Below are positions 7,746 through 16,477 of a stretch of DNA of 64,000 nt, piece after piece. Below the pieces are notes generated by a model. It was given only the letters and a program-made list of their open reading frames with translations. It did no database searches and was not told where the DNA came from. Origin of the DNA: Pseudomonas sp. GL-B-19 (GTDB taxonomy: Bacteria; Pseudomonadota; Gammaproteobacteria; Pseudomonadales; Pseudomonadaceae). The DNA is taken from contig NZ_JAHBDK010000010.1 in assembly GCF_019956415.1 (NCBI RefSeq), positions 100,051 to 164,050 on the forward strand, given 5' to 3'. Every line of letters begins with the position of its first letter. Position 1 is the first letter of the stretch. A program made the position numbers and the translations under genes.

Positions 7746-8543
7746 TCAGCTCTGCGCGTTCAGAAACAGTGAGAACAGCTCGGACTGAGATTTAATCCCC
7801 AGTTTGCTGTACATGTGCTTGCGGTGGACCTTCACAGTCTCGGCGGAAATCGCCAGCTTGCGCGCGATCTCCTTGTTCGAGCAGCCGCTGAGCATTAGCC
7901 GGCCGACTTCCAGTTCGCGGGCGGAGAGCGGCGTATCCAGCTGCTTGTCAGTAGAGTCCAGCCAGCTCTGCCAGCTTGGTGTCGGTAACGCGTTCTGCTC
8001 CAGCACCTCCCGCTCGAATGCCATGCGCTGACGCATCAGGGCGGCGACCCAAGGCTGGATGAGCGTCAGCAAGGCGATCTGCTCCGGACTGAAACGGGCC
8101 TCGCTTCCCAGCGACAGGCTGAGGGTGCGTTCCGCGTCGAGCTGGACGTTGATATGGACTTCGTCGGCAACGATATTGAGGCGGAAGTAGCGTTGGTAGT
8201 AGTCGGTCTGCTCGAAGCACTCCGGCGCCACGTCGGCTAGCCAAAACAAACCGTTCTGCGGTGCTTCCCGGTTGGCCAGATAAAAGGGATCGAGCAGATA
8301 CAGGCCCTTGAGGTAATCCTGAAAGAGCGGGTCTGGCCCCCCCTCCTTGCCTGGGCACTCTGCGAGCACCTGCGGCCGGCCATTGCTGAAAATCAGCACG
8401 ACCCAACTGTCCACCGGTATGTATCTATCCAGCAGACGCACCAGGGCCAGCCAGAAACCAGGCCGGTCAAGTCCCTCAATCAGCCTGCCAATCGCCTGGT
8501 GCCAGGCCATGTCCTGCAAGGTAATGCTCACGACTCTACCCAT
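7746..8543 (-). CDS. LuxR-family transcriptional regulator
   Basis: A 265-residue regulator. The C-terminal LuxR helix-turn-helix is clear (LSARELEVGRLMLSG, then NKEIARKLAISAETVKVHRK, about residues 203-260). The N-terminal about 190 residues form an alpha/beta sensor domain that I cannot assign to a ligand; they lack an obvious AHL-binding signature and a phosphorylatable receiver. The gene is divergent from the amidase/binding-protein/aminopeptidase operon that starts at 8664, so it probably controls that operon in response to an amide or amine (inference from position). The ribosome site is weak; Met12 is an alternative start. Confidence 0.82.
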   Translation of the reverse strand: MGRVVSITLQDMAWHQAIGRLIEGLDRPGFWLALVRLLDRYIPVDSWVVLIFSNGRPQVLAECPGKEGGPDPLFQDYLKGLYLLDPFYLANREAPQNGLFWLADVAPECFEQTDYYQRYFRLNIVADEVHINVQLDAERTLSLSLGSEARFSPEQIALLTLIQPWVAALMRQRMAFEREVLEQNALPTPSWQSWLDSTDKQLDTPLSARELEVGRLMLSGCSNKEIARKLAISAETVKVHRKHMYSKLGIKSQSELFSLFLNAQS

Positions 8544-8663
8544 ACGGGGTTACCCCATCGATGTGATTACTTTCCGTTTTACGCCTCTCCATACTTCATC
8601 CAGCCCTGGCGGGTGCTGTTCAGTTTGGCGATTGCGAGCCCACAACACGTGAAAGGATCACCG

Positions 8664-9503
8664 ATGAAGATTGAACTCGTACAACTTACCGGTCGCGATG
8701 GCGATACCGCTTATAACCTGGAGCGTACCTTGCAGGCCATCGCTACCTGCGCAGTGGATACCGATCTGCTGATTTTTCCAGAAACTCAATTGATGGGATT
8801 CGCCAGCGCGCAACAGCTCGCCGAAGTCGCCGAGCCCCTGAACGGGCCGAGTGTGCAGGCCGTGCAGCGCGCCGCACGCGAACGGAACGTTGCGGTGGTG
8901 GTTGGCATGGCTGAGAACGACTGCGGCATCTTCTACAACACCTCCCTGCTGATAACGCCACAAGGGATCGCCTTGCACTATCGCAAGACTCACCTTTGGC
9001 CGTCGGAACGCGGCCTGTTCCAGCCGGGAGACCGCTATGCCACTGCGCTCTGGAAGGGCGTCCGTGTCGGCATGCTGATTTGCTACGACATAGAGTTGCC
9101 GGAAAGTGCTCGGGCCCTCGGCCAACTCGGCGCCGAGCTGATCCTGGTTACTAACGGCAATATGGATCCCTACGGCCCTGTCCACCGCACCGCGATCATG
9201 GCTCGCGCTCAGGAAAACCAGGCATTCGCGGTGATGGTGAATCGAGTCGGCGACGGCGATGAAGGCCTCGTTTTTGCCGGTGGGAGTGCAGCGATCGATC
9301 CCTTCGGACGCACGCTATTCGAAGCGGGGCGCGAAGAGTGCCGTCAGGTGGTAGAGCTGGATCTCGACCTGCTGCGCACCGCCCGCCTCGACTACGACTA
9401 CCTCAGTGACCGCCGTCTGCTCCTGAACGGCGAACAGATTGAGCACGGTGATGGTCGCCGTGAACTACTGATCCCCTGCACCACAGCGACTGTTCCGTCT
9501 TGA
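8664..9503 (+). CDS. Carbon-nitrogen hydrolase, RamA-like amidase
   Basis: A 279-residue nitrilase-superfamily enzyme with the catalytic triad Glu40 (FPETQL), Lys108 (YRKTHLW) and Cys140 (LICYDIELPE). It closely resembles what I recall of RamA, the (R)-stereoselective amidase of Pseudomonas sp. MCI3434 that hydrolyses beta-alaninamide and piperazine carboxamides (the MKIELVQL start, GNMDPYGPVHRTAIMARAQE and the DYDYL tail are shared). The start at 8664 follows AAAGGA; the longer upstream frame is not conserved-looking. It is the first gene of a three-gene operon with a periplasmic binding protein and a beta-peptidyl-aminopeptidase-type hydrolase. The physiological substrate is unknown. Confidence 0.85.
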   Translation: MKIELVQLTGRDGDTAYNLERTLQAIATCAVDTDLLIFPETQLMGFASAQQLAEVAEPLNGPSVQAVQRAARERNVAVVVGMAENDCGIFYNTSLLITPQGIALHYRKTHLWPSERGLFQPGDRYATALWKGVRVGMLICYDIELPESARALGQLGAELILVTNGNMDPYGPVHRTAIMARAQENQAFAVMVNRVGDGDEGLVFAGGSAAIDPFGRTLFEAGREECRQVVELDLDLLRTARLDYDYLSDRRLLLNGEQIEHGDGRRELLIPCTTATVPS

Positions 9504-9596
9504 TTCGATTTTGAGCCTGCCACAACAATAATTCACACACTAGCAGGAGCAGTGCTCGTGTCCTTGGACCTGGCGCTAATGCTCTGGAGCATCCCG

Positions 9597-10706
9597 ATGA
9601 AATCGACTCGCTACATGCCATTCGTCCTGGCCACGCTTTTCAGTTTCGGCCTGGCCTGCGCCAAGGCCGACGAGCCTGCCAGATCCAGCGTGCACGTCTA
9701 CAACTGGTATGACTACATTGCCCCGAACACGATGAAAGACTTCCAGAAAGAAGCGGGCATCAGCGCTGTGTACGATGTGTTCGACAACAGCGACGTCATG
9801 CAAAGCAAACTGATGGCCGGCCGCAGCGGCTATGACGTAGTGGTTGCCAGTGGCGACCTGCTACCGAACCTGATCAAGGCGGGTGTGCTGAAAAAACTGG
9901 ATCGTTCAAAGTTGCCCAACTGGTCGCACCTCGACCCGGAAATCCTCGCCAAGTTGCAGAGCAACGATCCCGGAAACAGCTATGCGGCCCCTTATCTGTG
10001 GGGTACCACTGGCATCGGCTATGACGCGGACAAGGTTAAATCGATACTCGGCCCAGATGCGCCAGTTAATTCCTGGGACCTGATTTTCAAGGAAGAAAAT
10101 CTGGCCAAGCTGAGTCAATGCGGTGTGGCCATGCTCGACGCCCCTAGCGAGGTCATTCCCATCGCGTTGCACTACCTGGGACTGCCTTACAACAGCCAGA
10201 ACCCGGAGGATTACAAAAAAGCCCAGGAACTGCTGCTGAAACTGCGCCCCCATATCGTCTACTTCGATTCTTCCAAGTTCATCTCTGATCTAGCCAATGG
10301 CAACATCTGCGTCGTGCTGGGCTGGGCGGGTGGTGTCGCCGATGCGCAAAAGGCCTCTGAGCTGGCCGGCAATCATCGCAACCTCGTCTACAGCATTCCC
10401 CGCGAAGGTGCCCCGGTGTGGGTGGAGAGTCTGGTGCAGCTCAACGATGCGCCGAACCCGGAGCAAGGGCTGGCCTTCATCAACTACATGCTGCGCCCCG
10501 AAGTCATCGCTGAGTCATCCAACTACCTGAGCTATCCGAACGCCAACAAGGATGCCACCGCGCTCGTCGAGCAGAAAATCCGCGACAACCCAGGTGTGTA
10601 TCCGTCCAAACAAGTCTTGGACACGCTATTTCCGCTTGAACCACTCCCGCTGAAGATGGAGCGCGTGCGCACCCGCGCGTGGAACACGGTCAAGACCGGC
10701 GCTTGA
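9597..10706 (+). CDS. Periplasmic polyamine-type substrate-binding protein (PotF/SpuD family)
   Basis: A 369-residue secreted protein with a Sec signal peptide (MKSTRYMPF..., cleavage probably after AKA near residue 24). The mature start VHVYNWYDYI, the SKLMAGRSGYDVV segment, WGTTGIGYD and SDLANGNICVVLGW are hallmarks of PotF/SpuD putrescine-spermidine receptors. GGAG lies 8 bases before ATG 9597. No permease or ATPase gene is nearby, so it must use transporter subunits encoded elsewhere or act only as a receptor. Its position between an amidase and an aminopeptidase suggests the ligand is an amino-amide or cationic amine released by them (inference). A second member is at 44794-45882. Confidence 0.88.
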   Translation: MKSTRYMPFVLATLFSFGLACAKADEPARSSVHVYNWYDYIAPNTMKDFQKEAGISAVYDVFDNSDVMQSKLMAGRSGYDVVVASGDLLPNLIKAGVLKKLDRSKLPNWSHLDPEILAKLQSNDPGNSYAAPYLWGTTGIGYDADKVKSILGPDAPVNSWDLIFKEENLAKLSQCGVAMLDAPSEVIPIALHYLGLPYNSQNPEDYKKAQELLLKLRPHIVYFDSSKFISDLANGNICVVLGWAGGVADAQKASELAGNHRNLVYSIPREGAPVWVESLVQLNDAPNPEQGLAFINYMLRPEVIAESSNYLSYPNANKDATALVEQKIRDNPGVYPSKQVLDTLFPLEPLPLKMERVRTRAWNTVKTGA

Positions 10707-10775
10707 TGGGCAGACTCGGCCCTACCGATGACTGGCCAAGCCCCGTCATGAAACAAATCAAACAAAAGAGAAATC

Positions 10776-11909
10776 ATGAAAATGACGATGAAACCACGTG
10801 CCCGTGACCTGAACATTCAGTTCGGCCAACTGCAACCCGGCCCCCTCAATGCCATCACCGATGTGCCCGGCGTACGGGTCGGCCACAGCAATGTGCGAGG
10901 ACGCACCGGCAACGGCCGCGACATCCTGACCGGTGTCACTGTTATCGAGCCGCGAGCGGGTTCCACCAGCCTGCAACCGTGCTTTGCCGGCGTCCATGTG
11001 CTGAACGGCAACGGTGACGCCACAGGTTTGGAGTGGATTCGCGAGGCGGGTCTGTTGACCAGTCCCATCGCCTTCACCAACACCCACAGCCTGGGTGTGG
11101 TGCGCGATGCGCTGGTTGTGCTGGACCGTGAACAACAGCCGGATGACGGGCGACTTTACTGGAACATGCCGGTGGTGCTGGAGACCTTCGACGGCTTGCT
11201 CAACGACATCAACGGCTTCCATGTGAAGATTGAGCATGTGGCCGAGGCCCTGCGTTCGGCCAAGAGCGGGCCGGTAACGGAAGGCTCCGTCGGGGGCGGT
11301 AGTGGCATGATCTGTCATGAATTCAAGGGCGGCATCGGCACCGCATCACGACGTCTGAGCAGTGCTCAGGGCGGCTGGACCGTTGGCGCCATCGTCCAGG
11401 CCAACCACGGTATTCGTAACGAACTGCGCGTCGACGGCTACCCGGTCGGACGCTACATGGAACAGGCCGACTCGCCGTTCCTCAAGGCTTCGCTGCCGCA
11501 CCCGGGTATGGGCTCGATCGTCGTTTGCCTGGCCACCGATGCGCCGTTGTTGCCGCATCAATGTACGCGCTTGGCGCAACGTGCCAGCCTCGGCCTCGCC
11601 CGCACCGGTGGTGGTAATGAAGACCACAGCGGTGACATCTTCATCGCCTTCTCCACCGGTAATCAGGTGCCGCCGGCCGCTTATGAGAGTAAGCGCGCGC
11701 CGACTACCGACAACCTGAGCATGGTCAACAACGACCACATCAGCGAGTTGTTCCTGGCCGCCACCGAAGCGGTGGAAGAAGCCATCATCAATGCCTTGCT
11801 GGCCGCCGACACCGCCGAAGGCAACGGCCATGCCGTGCCGGGCCTGGATTGCGAGACGCTGCTCAAAGCCTTGCATCAGGCCGGCTGGCCGGGAGCGGCG
11901 AATGGCTAA
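10776..11909 (+). CDS. P1 family peptidase (DmpA/BapF-like aminopeptidase, S58)
   Basis: A 377-residue Ntn-fold hydrolase of the DmpA/BapA family, L-aminopeptidase/D-amidase enzymes that also cleave beta-amino acid amides and beta-peptides. Visible motifs are ITDVPGVRVGH at the N-terminus, GSVGGGSGMICHEFKGG in the middle, and NEDHSGDIFIAFST near residue 285, where the Ser is the expected nucleophile released by autoproteolysis. The residue before it is His rather than the Gly or Asn of DmpA/BapA. There is no signal peptide. It is the last gene of the amidase operon, 69 bases after the binding protein. Enzyme family firm; substrate inferred. Confidence 0.88.
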   Translation: MKMTMKPRARDLNIQFGQLQPGPLNAITDVPGVRVGHSNVRGRTGNGRDILTGVTVIEPRAGSTSLQPCFAGVHVLNGNGDATGLEWIREAGLLTSPIAFTNTHSLGVVRDALVVLDREQQPDDGRLYWNMPVVLETFDGLLNDINGFHVKIEHVAEALRSAKSGPVTEGSVGGGSGMICHEFKGGIGTASRRLSSAQGGWTVGAIVQANHGIRNELRVDGYPVGRYMEQADSPFLKASLPHPGMGSIVVCLATDAPLLPHQCTRLAQRASLGLARTGGGNEDHSGDIFIAFSTGNQVPPAAYESKRAPTTDNLSMVNNDHISELFLAATEAVEEAIINALLAADTAEGNGHAVPGLDCETLLKALHQAGWPGAANG

Positions 11910-11982
11910 CTGATCCAGCGGGGTTGAGGTGGTGTGTTTGTTTCGCGTTCATGCCACCTCGATCAGTGAGAGCGTGCTAGCG

Positions 11983-12417
11983 CTATTCGTCCATGCTGAC
12001 GCCCGATCCCCCTAATTCCTTGGGGACATCCTTCAGCTTGGGCAATCCATCTTTGATGCGCAGCAGGGTCTCCTGATAGTGGACGTGAACGCCTGGCGAA
12101 AACGTGAGGTCCGGGATGACAGCGGCATACACGTCGATGAGCCCCATCCCTGGATGTTCGGTGAAGAGGTGCCCGCCACAATGCTTGCACCATTTGCGAT
12201 AACTCTGCGGTGTCTTGTTGTAGGTGCCAATGTTCTCAGCGCCCCGAGTTATTTGCACCGCATCGGGTTTCCACAGCGTGAAGGCATTGACCGGCCCTGC
12301 TGACCAATGCCGACACGACTCGCAATGGCAATAGCCCATTGCGGCCGGCTCACCGCTGACGGTGAACTCGACTGCGCCGCAAAAACAACTGCCTTTGTAA
12401 GACCTTTCAATGCTCAT
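11983..12417 (-). CDS. GFA family zinc protein
   Basis: A 144-residue protein of the glutathione-dependent formaldehyde-activating enzyme (Gfa/CENP-V) family. Zinc ligands are apparent in CFCG (Cys11, Cys13), CHCESC (Cys30, Cys32, Cys35) and WCKHCGGH (about residues 77-84). The start MSIERSYKG at 12417 follows AAGGAG. The original member binds the formaldehyde-glutathione adduct, but most bacterial homologues have unknown roles, so the enzymatic name should not be taken literally. It lies downstream of the nitrilase gene on the same strand (71 bases) and may share its transcript. Confidence 0.85.
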   Translation of the reverse strand: MSIERSYKGSCFCGAVEFTVSGEPAAMGYCHCESCRHWSAGPVNAFTLWKPDAVQITRGAENIGTYNKTPQSYRKWCKHCGGHLFTEHPGMGLIDVYAAVIPDLTFSPGVHVHYQETLLRIKDGLPKLKDVPKELGGSGVSMDE

Positions 12418-12488
12418 GGAATGACTCCTTGACCAGTTGTTACGCATACCGCCGGCGTTGGGATGGATCGCTTGAGCGCTGCGTGGAT

Positions 12489-13430
12489 TCACCCGTCAAT
12501 GTAGCGCACCGCTGTCGCCGGCGTGCGTCGAACCTGCAGTTCGAAAATGTCCGGGCGCGCATAGTGCCCGGTGACGTCAAGCGCCCTCCTCGCTGGCGCC
12601 ACGAGTGAGACGTCGATGTCCGCATACAGAATGCCTGCCTCTCGGTGTAATGGACCGGCCACGATCCGGCCTTGAGGATTGACCACCACCGAGTCGCCAT
12701 CGTTGATCCATTCGTCAGGATCGGGAAACAGTTGCGCACGAGACGGGAAGTCATCGGGAATGTCGCTGCCGCGCAGCGAGGTGCCACTGCCGAGCACCCA
12801 GCATCGGCCTTCGAGTGCAATGTGACGCATCGTGCTGATCCAGCCCTCGCCAGTGTCGTACGTGGGGGCGACGTAGATTTCCACCCCCTGGGCATACAGT
12901 GAATAGCGCGCCAATGGCATGTAGTTTTCCCAGCAGATGAGCGTACCCACGCGGCCGACGGGTGTATCGACCGTGCGCAACCCGGACGCATCACCGAAGC
13001 CATGCACCATGCGCTCGGGATTCGTTGGCATCAGCTTGCGGTGTCGGTTGAGCACTTCACCGTTCGTACCGATAACGACTACGCTGTTGTAGAGCGTGCC
13101 GCCTCCACTACGCCGCTCGCATTCATTGATACCGCATACGATCGTCACGGCGTGAGCACTGGCGGCCTCGCACAATTGGCTCAGGTCACCGTTCGCGATA
13201 TCAACGGCGTTGGCCAGCAGCTGCGCGTGCAATTGGCCCATAACAGCCCCGTCTTTTCCCGCCGCCAGCCGCCAGATCCACGACGGGTAACCTGGAATGA
13301 ACGATTCGGGTAAAACAATCAACGAGGCTCCCGCCGCCGCAGCCTCAGCGACCGATTGCACGGCTCGGGCGATCGTCGCGCTGCGATCGAGCAGCACTGG
13401 CGGGCGCTGAATGATGGCTATCTTGGTCAT
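12489..13430 (-). CDS. Nitrilase
   Basis: A 313-residue true nitrilase (branch 1 of the superfamily), converting R-CN to R-COOH and ammonia. The triad is Glu42 (PESFIPGYP), Lys132 (RHRKLMPT) and Cys166 in CWENYMP, the sequence typical of nitrilases rather than amidases. The start at 13430 follows GGAGAACGTC. It is divergent from an HxlR-type regulator at 13535, the usual arrangement for a regulated catabolic gene. Closest functional types are arylacetonitrilases and cyanide-tolerant aliphatic nitrilases; the substrate cannot be decided here. Confidence 0.9.
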   Translation of the reverse strand: MTKIAIIQRPPVLLDRSATIARAVQSVAEAAAAGASLIVLPESFIPGYPSWIWRLAAGKDGAVMGQLHAQLLANAVDIANGDLSQLCEAASAHAVTIVCGINECERRSGGGTLYNSVVVIGTNGEVLNRHRKLMPTNPERMVHGFGDASGLRTVDTPVGRVGTLICWENYMPLARYSLYAQGVEIYVAPTYDTGEGWISTMRHIALEGRCWVLGSGTSLRGSDIPDDFPSRAQLFPDPDEWINDGDSVVVNPQGRIVAGPLHREAGILYADIDVSLVAPARRALDVTGHYARPDIFELQVRRTPATAVRYIDG

Positions 13431-13534
13431 GACGTTCTCCTGTGGCGGTGGGCTATCGAGGGCTTCAGCGTGCGCGTGGCGAAGTCGCGGGGCTAGTTCA
13501 GAATCTGAAGCGTTGTAGTTGCGGAGTACAGGCG

Positions 13535-14230
13535 ATGGATGAAAGCTACGGTCAGTTCTGCACCGTCGCACGCGGTGCTGAAGCACTGTGCGAACGCTGG
13601 ACGCCGTTGGTCGTGCGCGAGCTGCTGTGCGGCAGTAAGCGCTTCAATGAACTGCACCGCGGCGTTCCACGAATGTCCACCAGCTTGCTGGCACAGCGGC
13701 TGCGCCACCTGGAAGATATCGGTGTCGTACATCGCACGGCCGCAGGCAAAGTCTGGGAGTACAGCCTGACCGAGGCAGGCGAGGATTTGCGCCCCATCAT
13801 CATGGCGTTAGGGCATTGGGGCGCACGCTGGATAGGCAGTCGTCTTCGCGACAACGAACTCGACGCGGGCCTGCTCATGTGGGACGTGCGCCGGTTTGTA
13901 CGCATCGAGATGTTCCCGTCCCGGCCGGTGGTCATCCACTTCAGGTTCCGCGACGCTCGGTCCGGCGAGCAAGAGTGGTGGCTCGTGGTCGAACAGGGTG
14001 TGGCAGATCTGTGCCGCGACGACCCCGGACGCGAACTCACACTCATCGTGGACTCTAGCGTGCGCGCGTTGACCGAGGTGTGGTCTGGCGACCGCACACC
14101 CAGGGAAGTTCTTCAGTCGCGAGAGCTGCGTGTAGACGGCGCAGTGCAGGATGCAGAAAACTTATGGCGCTGGCTTGGCACGAGTGCGTTCGCCAGTACC
14201 CGGAGCGCTGCAATCCAGCCTTTGCAATAG
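13535..14230 (+). CDS. HxlR-type helix-turn-helix regulator with C-terminal domain
   Basis: A 231-residue regulator. Residues 1-100 form an HxlR winged helix (YGQFCTVARGAEALCERWTP, then LLAQRLRHLEDIGVVHR). Residues about 110-225 resemble the SCP2-like lipid/ligand-binding domain often fused to this HTH. Cys9 and Cys18 lie in the N-terminal helix and could serve as a redox or electrophile switch, as known for some HxlR members (inference). The start is ATG 13535, with GGAG nine bases upstream; the frame is open further upstream. It is divergent from the nitrilase, which is the likely target. Confidence 0.82.
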   Translation: MDESYGQFCTVARGAEALCERWTPLVVRELLCGSKRFNELHRGVPRMSTSLLAQRLRHLEDIGVVHRTAAGKVWEYSLTEAGEDLRPIIMALGHWGARWIGSRLRDNELDAGLLMWDVRRFVRIEMFPSRPVVIHFRFRDARSGEQEWWLVVEQGVADLCRDDPGRELTLIVDSSVRALTEVWSGDRTPREVLQSRELRVDGAVQDAENLWRWLGTSAFASTRSAAIQPLQ

Positions 14231-14696
14231 CCATCGAGAAACGTAAGCGTTCGACCGGTTGAATCCACAGCCGATTGCTGCGGCTCGCACCTTCAGTCTG
14301 GCACTCAAGACGCCTCGGTGAGGAGGAGTCCATCCCATTGTTTCTGGCCGATTTCTGTCTGTTGTAAAGGGGGCATCGACGGTGGATTCAACCGATCTGG
14401 AAGTGACGCAAGGAACTTTAGGCGCATTGTGTTGTTGTTTTTAATTGCTATGAAAATATCAGAAATGCACACCCCAAACAGGGTGACAAAAAACAACAAA
14501 ACAGATCATTAGTGCGTTTATGCATTCAACTTTCGAAAAAATAATAAACTCCTACTATCCGAGCAATTTCGCTTGTTCCTCGAAGATGTATTCCTGGGTA
14601 CCGTCCGGGAGGGGTAAGTCCAAGTCTTTGCCTCATAAAAGAGGACCGACATTGATCTTGCTGTGGACGACCCCCTATACCTCTAGTCTGTAGCCC
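14231..14696. other. Intergenic region with MITE-like element
   Basis: No credible gene lies in these 466 bases. The left half is the 147-base inverted-repeat element described separately (14251-14397). The right half is AT-rich and unlike the flanks, and ends at the converging lipoprotein gene. It is likely insertion debris. Confidence 0.5.
14251..14397. mobile_element. MITE-like element with 15-16 bp inverted ends
   Basis: The left end CCGGTTGAATCCACAG and the right end, read on the minus strand, TCGGTTGAATCCACCG form inverted repeats around a non-coding core. The same end sequence occurs singly at 4463 and 17064. This fits a short non-autonomous element or an internally deleted insertion sequence; no parent transposase is in the window. 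Confidence 0.55.
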
Positions 14697-15104
14697 TTAA
14701 AATAGCCTGGTGACTTCATTCAAGATCCGATCCTGGATTTGAGTACTTGGTCTTTGGCGATAAGCCACTGCTAAAAAAGCAACGCCTTCGTAGTCGCAGC
14801 GAATTGAAAAAGTCATACCCTCACGCAACCCATAAACTGTTCTTTCTCCTGTTTCAACAAAGTATCTCGCTTTTGTAAGAGCTGTTCTGGCGTGCTTCAG
14901 GCAGTCAGTTTGGCTAAGCGAATGTCGTATCCAACTAGTCGTTACACGCACAGACGAAGTCTCGCTGTCATCGATAGGTGGTCGAGTAACTTCTTTAGTA
15001 GGTGTAATAATGCTTTCATCGCTGGCGCAAGCGGTCAACCCCATTGAGATAACACTAAACAAAAAACAAAAACGAAGTCTCGAATGCTTAAGTTGATTTC
15101 GCAT
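14697..15104 (-). CDS. Small lipoprotein, unknown function
   Basis: A 135-residue protein with a lipoprotein signal peptide (basic start MRNQLKHSRLR, hydrophobic core, lipobox LTAC at about residues 23-26). The mature part is polar with two further Cys (QTDCLKHA and SIRCDYEG) that may pair. It is AT-rich and flanked on both sides by insertion debris, so probably acquired. AGGA lies nine bases before the ATG. I do not recognise a domain. It probably sits in the envelope. Confidence 0.65.
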   Translation of the reverse strand: MRNQLKHSRLRFCFLFSVISMGLTACASDESIITPTKEVTRPPIDDSETSSVRVTTSWIRHSLSQTDCLKHARTALTKARYFVETGERTVYGLREGMTFSIRCDYEGVAFLAVAYRQRPSTQIQDRILNEVTRLF

Positions 15105-15232
15105 CGTGGGACGTTCCTGTGACGATTTGCAATGAATGAAGTGACAGCTACTAACGTAATAGCGGATTTCTGGTCTTTTGCTACCTATGTTCAGTGAATG
15201 CGACCAATGGTCGCAAGGCGAAAAAAGAGCAT

Positions 15233-15280
15233 AAAAAAGGGACGGATTAATTATTCAAAAATAAATCCGCCCCCTTTTTC
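15233..15280. repeat. Palindromic repeat / bidirectional terminator
   Basis: AAAAAAGGGACGGATT is followed after an AT-rich loop by AAATCCGCCCCCTTTTT, a nearly perfect palindrome with A- and T-runs on the outside, able to end transcription in both directions. Similar GGGACGGATT palindromes are, from memory, widespread in Pseudomonas near REP-associated transposases. Confidence 0.6.
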
Positions 15281-15378
15281 TTTTGCTGGTCTGGAGCGGT
15301 CCTGAGAGACAGGAGAAGGGGTCGCCCCCCCCATCCTCACCTCGGCATCGCAAAGCCATACCCAACGGTTCCATTCGT

Positions 15379-15400
15379 CCGATTCTGTTGAAAACAGTCG
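15379..15400 (+). repeat. Orphan insertion-sequence end
   Basis: CCGATTCTGTTGAAAACAGT nearly matches the left end of the MITE at 18914-19093 (CGATTCTGTTGAAAAAGTCGG). No second end is found nearby, so it is a relic. Confidence 0.5.
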
Positions 15401-15543
15401 ACCCGGCCAAGTGGGGAATTGATGGAATCCAGGCGTATATTGATAGTGTTGATCCAGATAGTTGAGGCGATAGTAAATCGTCGGTGGTGTGACAGGCGAG
15501 AGTGCTGGGGAGCTAGATATCCCGGAACGTTTGGAGGTGTTAC

Positions 15544-16446
15544 ATGAGCCAATATCAACGACTCTTTCTGATAGTCGGTCCAGCCATGCGTCACACCCCG
15601 GCGTTGGAGCGAGCTGCTGCCATTGCCGAAGCCACTGGCGCAGCGCTGCACATCACGGTGTTTATCGAAGACTCCAACCTTATGGGGTTGATGAGCGCCG
15701 GTGCGCGTTTTCGTGAGGCCTGTCAGCAAGAGAACGAAAGGTGGCTGAAGGATGAAGCCGATCTAATCCGCGGGCGCGGGGTCATGGTGAGTACCGAAGT
15801 GCTTGTTACGCGTACCGCGTTGCAAGAAATACTTCGGCACGTGGCAGAAATGCAGCCGGATCTGTTGATCAAGGACGTGCAACACGAGTCAGCGCTCAAA
15901 CGCGTTTTTATTACGCCTCTGGATTGGCACCTGTTGCGCGAATGCCCGGTGTCTGTGCATTTGGTCAGCGAAGTCAGGTGTCCACTTCCGCGGGTGGTAG
16001 TGGCGGCAGTCGATCCGTCACATCCCGAGACTCAGATCACTGGCATAAACGACCGCATCATCCAGGCAGCGAACGGATTGTCGATGCAATGCAACGCGGA
16101 GCTGCATCTGCTGCATGCCTACGATCTTTCGCAGACACATATTTCCGACGCAGGCGCTGGTGCAGTGACGATGCCGGGCTTCAGCAGCGATGTGCGCAAG
16201 TCACTGAAAAAGTCATTTATCGCATTGGCCGCCCACTACGGCGTGCCCACTGAGCGACAACACTTCGTTGAGGGGCCGCCTGGCAAAGCGCTGGCCGACT
16301 TTGCAGCGCATCACCGCGCCGATGTGATCGTCATGGGAAATGCGCATCGCAAGGGTCTGGGCAAATGGGTGGGCAGTACGACGGAGCATGTTCTGTATCA
16401 AGTGCCCTGCAACATTTTCGCCGTTACGGGATCTGCGGATCAGTGA
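15544..16446 (+). CDS. Universal stress protein, tandem UspA domains
   Basis: A 300-residue protein of two Usp domains in tandem (about 1-145 and 150-297), like E. coli UspE. The second domain keeps the ATP-binding signature: GNAHRKG, then the G-S-T loop of KWVGSTTEHVLYQVPCNIFAV. The first domain is degenerate at the matching site (LIKDVQHES), as usual for tandem Usps. It has a strong GGAGG ribosome site. These cytoplasmic proteins help survival under growth arrest, low oxygen or envelope stress; in pseudomonads many are Anr-regulated, but I see no convincing Anr box here. The gene converges with the adenosine-specific kinase gene 31 bases away. Confidence 0.88.
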   Translation: MSQYQRLFLIVGPAMRHTPALERAAAIAEATGAALHITVFIEDSNLMGLMSAGARFREACQQENERWLKDEADLIRGRGVMVSTEVLVTRTALQEILRHVAEMQPDLLIKDVQHESALKRVFITPLDWHLLRECPVSVHLVSEVRCPLPRVVVAAVDPSHPETQITGINDRIIQAANGLSMQCNAELHLLHAYDLSQTHISDAGAGAVTMPGFSSDVRKSLKKSFIALAAHYGVPTERQHFVEGPPGKALADFAAHHRADVIVMGNAHRKGLGKWVGSTTEHVLYQVPCNIFAVTGSADQ

Positions 16447-16477
16447 ATGGATTCGCTATTAAATGACTCTCTGCAAT

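Larger units (their letters stand above)
15105..15543. other. Intergenic region with repeat remnants
   Basis: This 439-base stretch has no credible gene. It contains a palindromic element (15233-15280), an orphan insertion-sequence end (15379-15400), and the ribosome site of the universal stress gene (GGAGGTG at 15533). Reading frames inside are short and repeat-derived. Confidence 0.5.

Noticed and set aside
15440..15475. TTGAT repeats upstream of the universal stress gene considered as an Anr/Fnr box
   Set aside because: The half-sites are direct, not inverted (TTGAT-N4-TTGAT), so they do not match TTGAT-N4-ATCAA.
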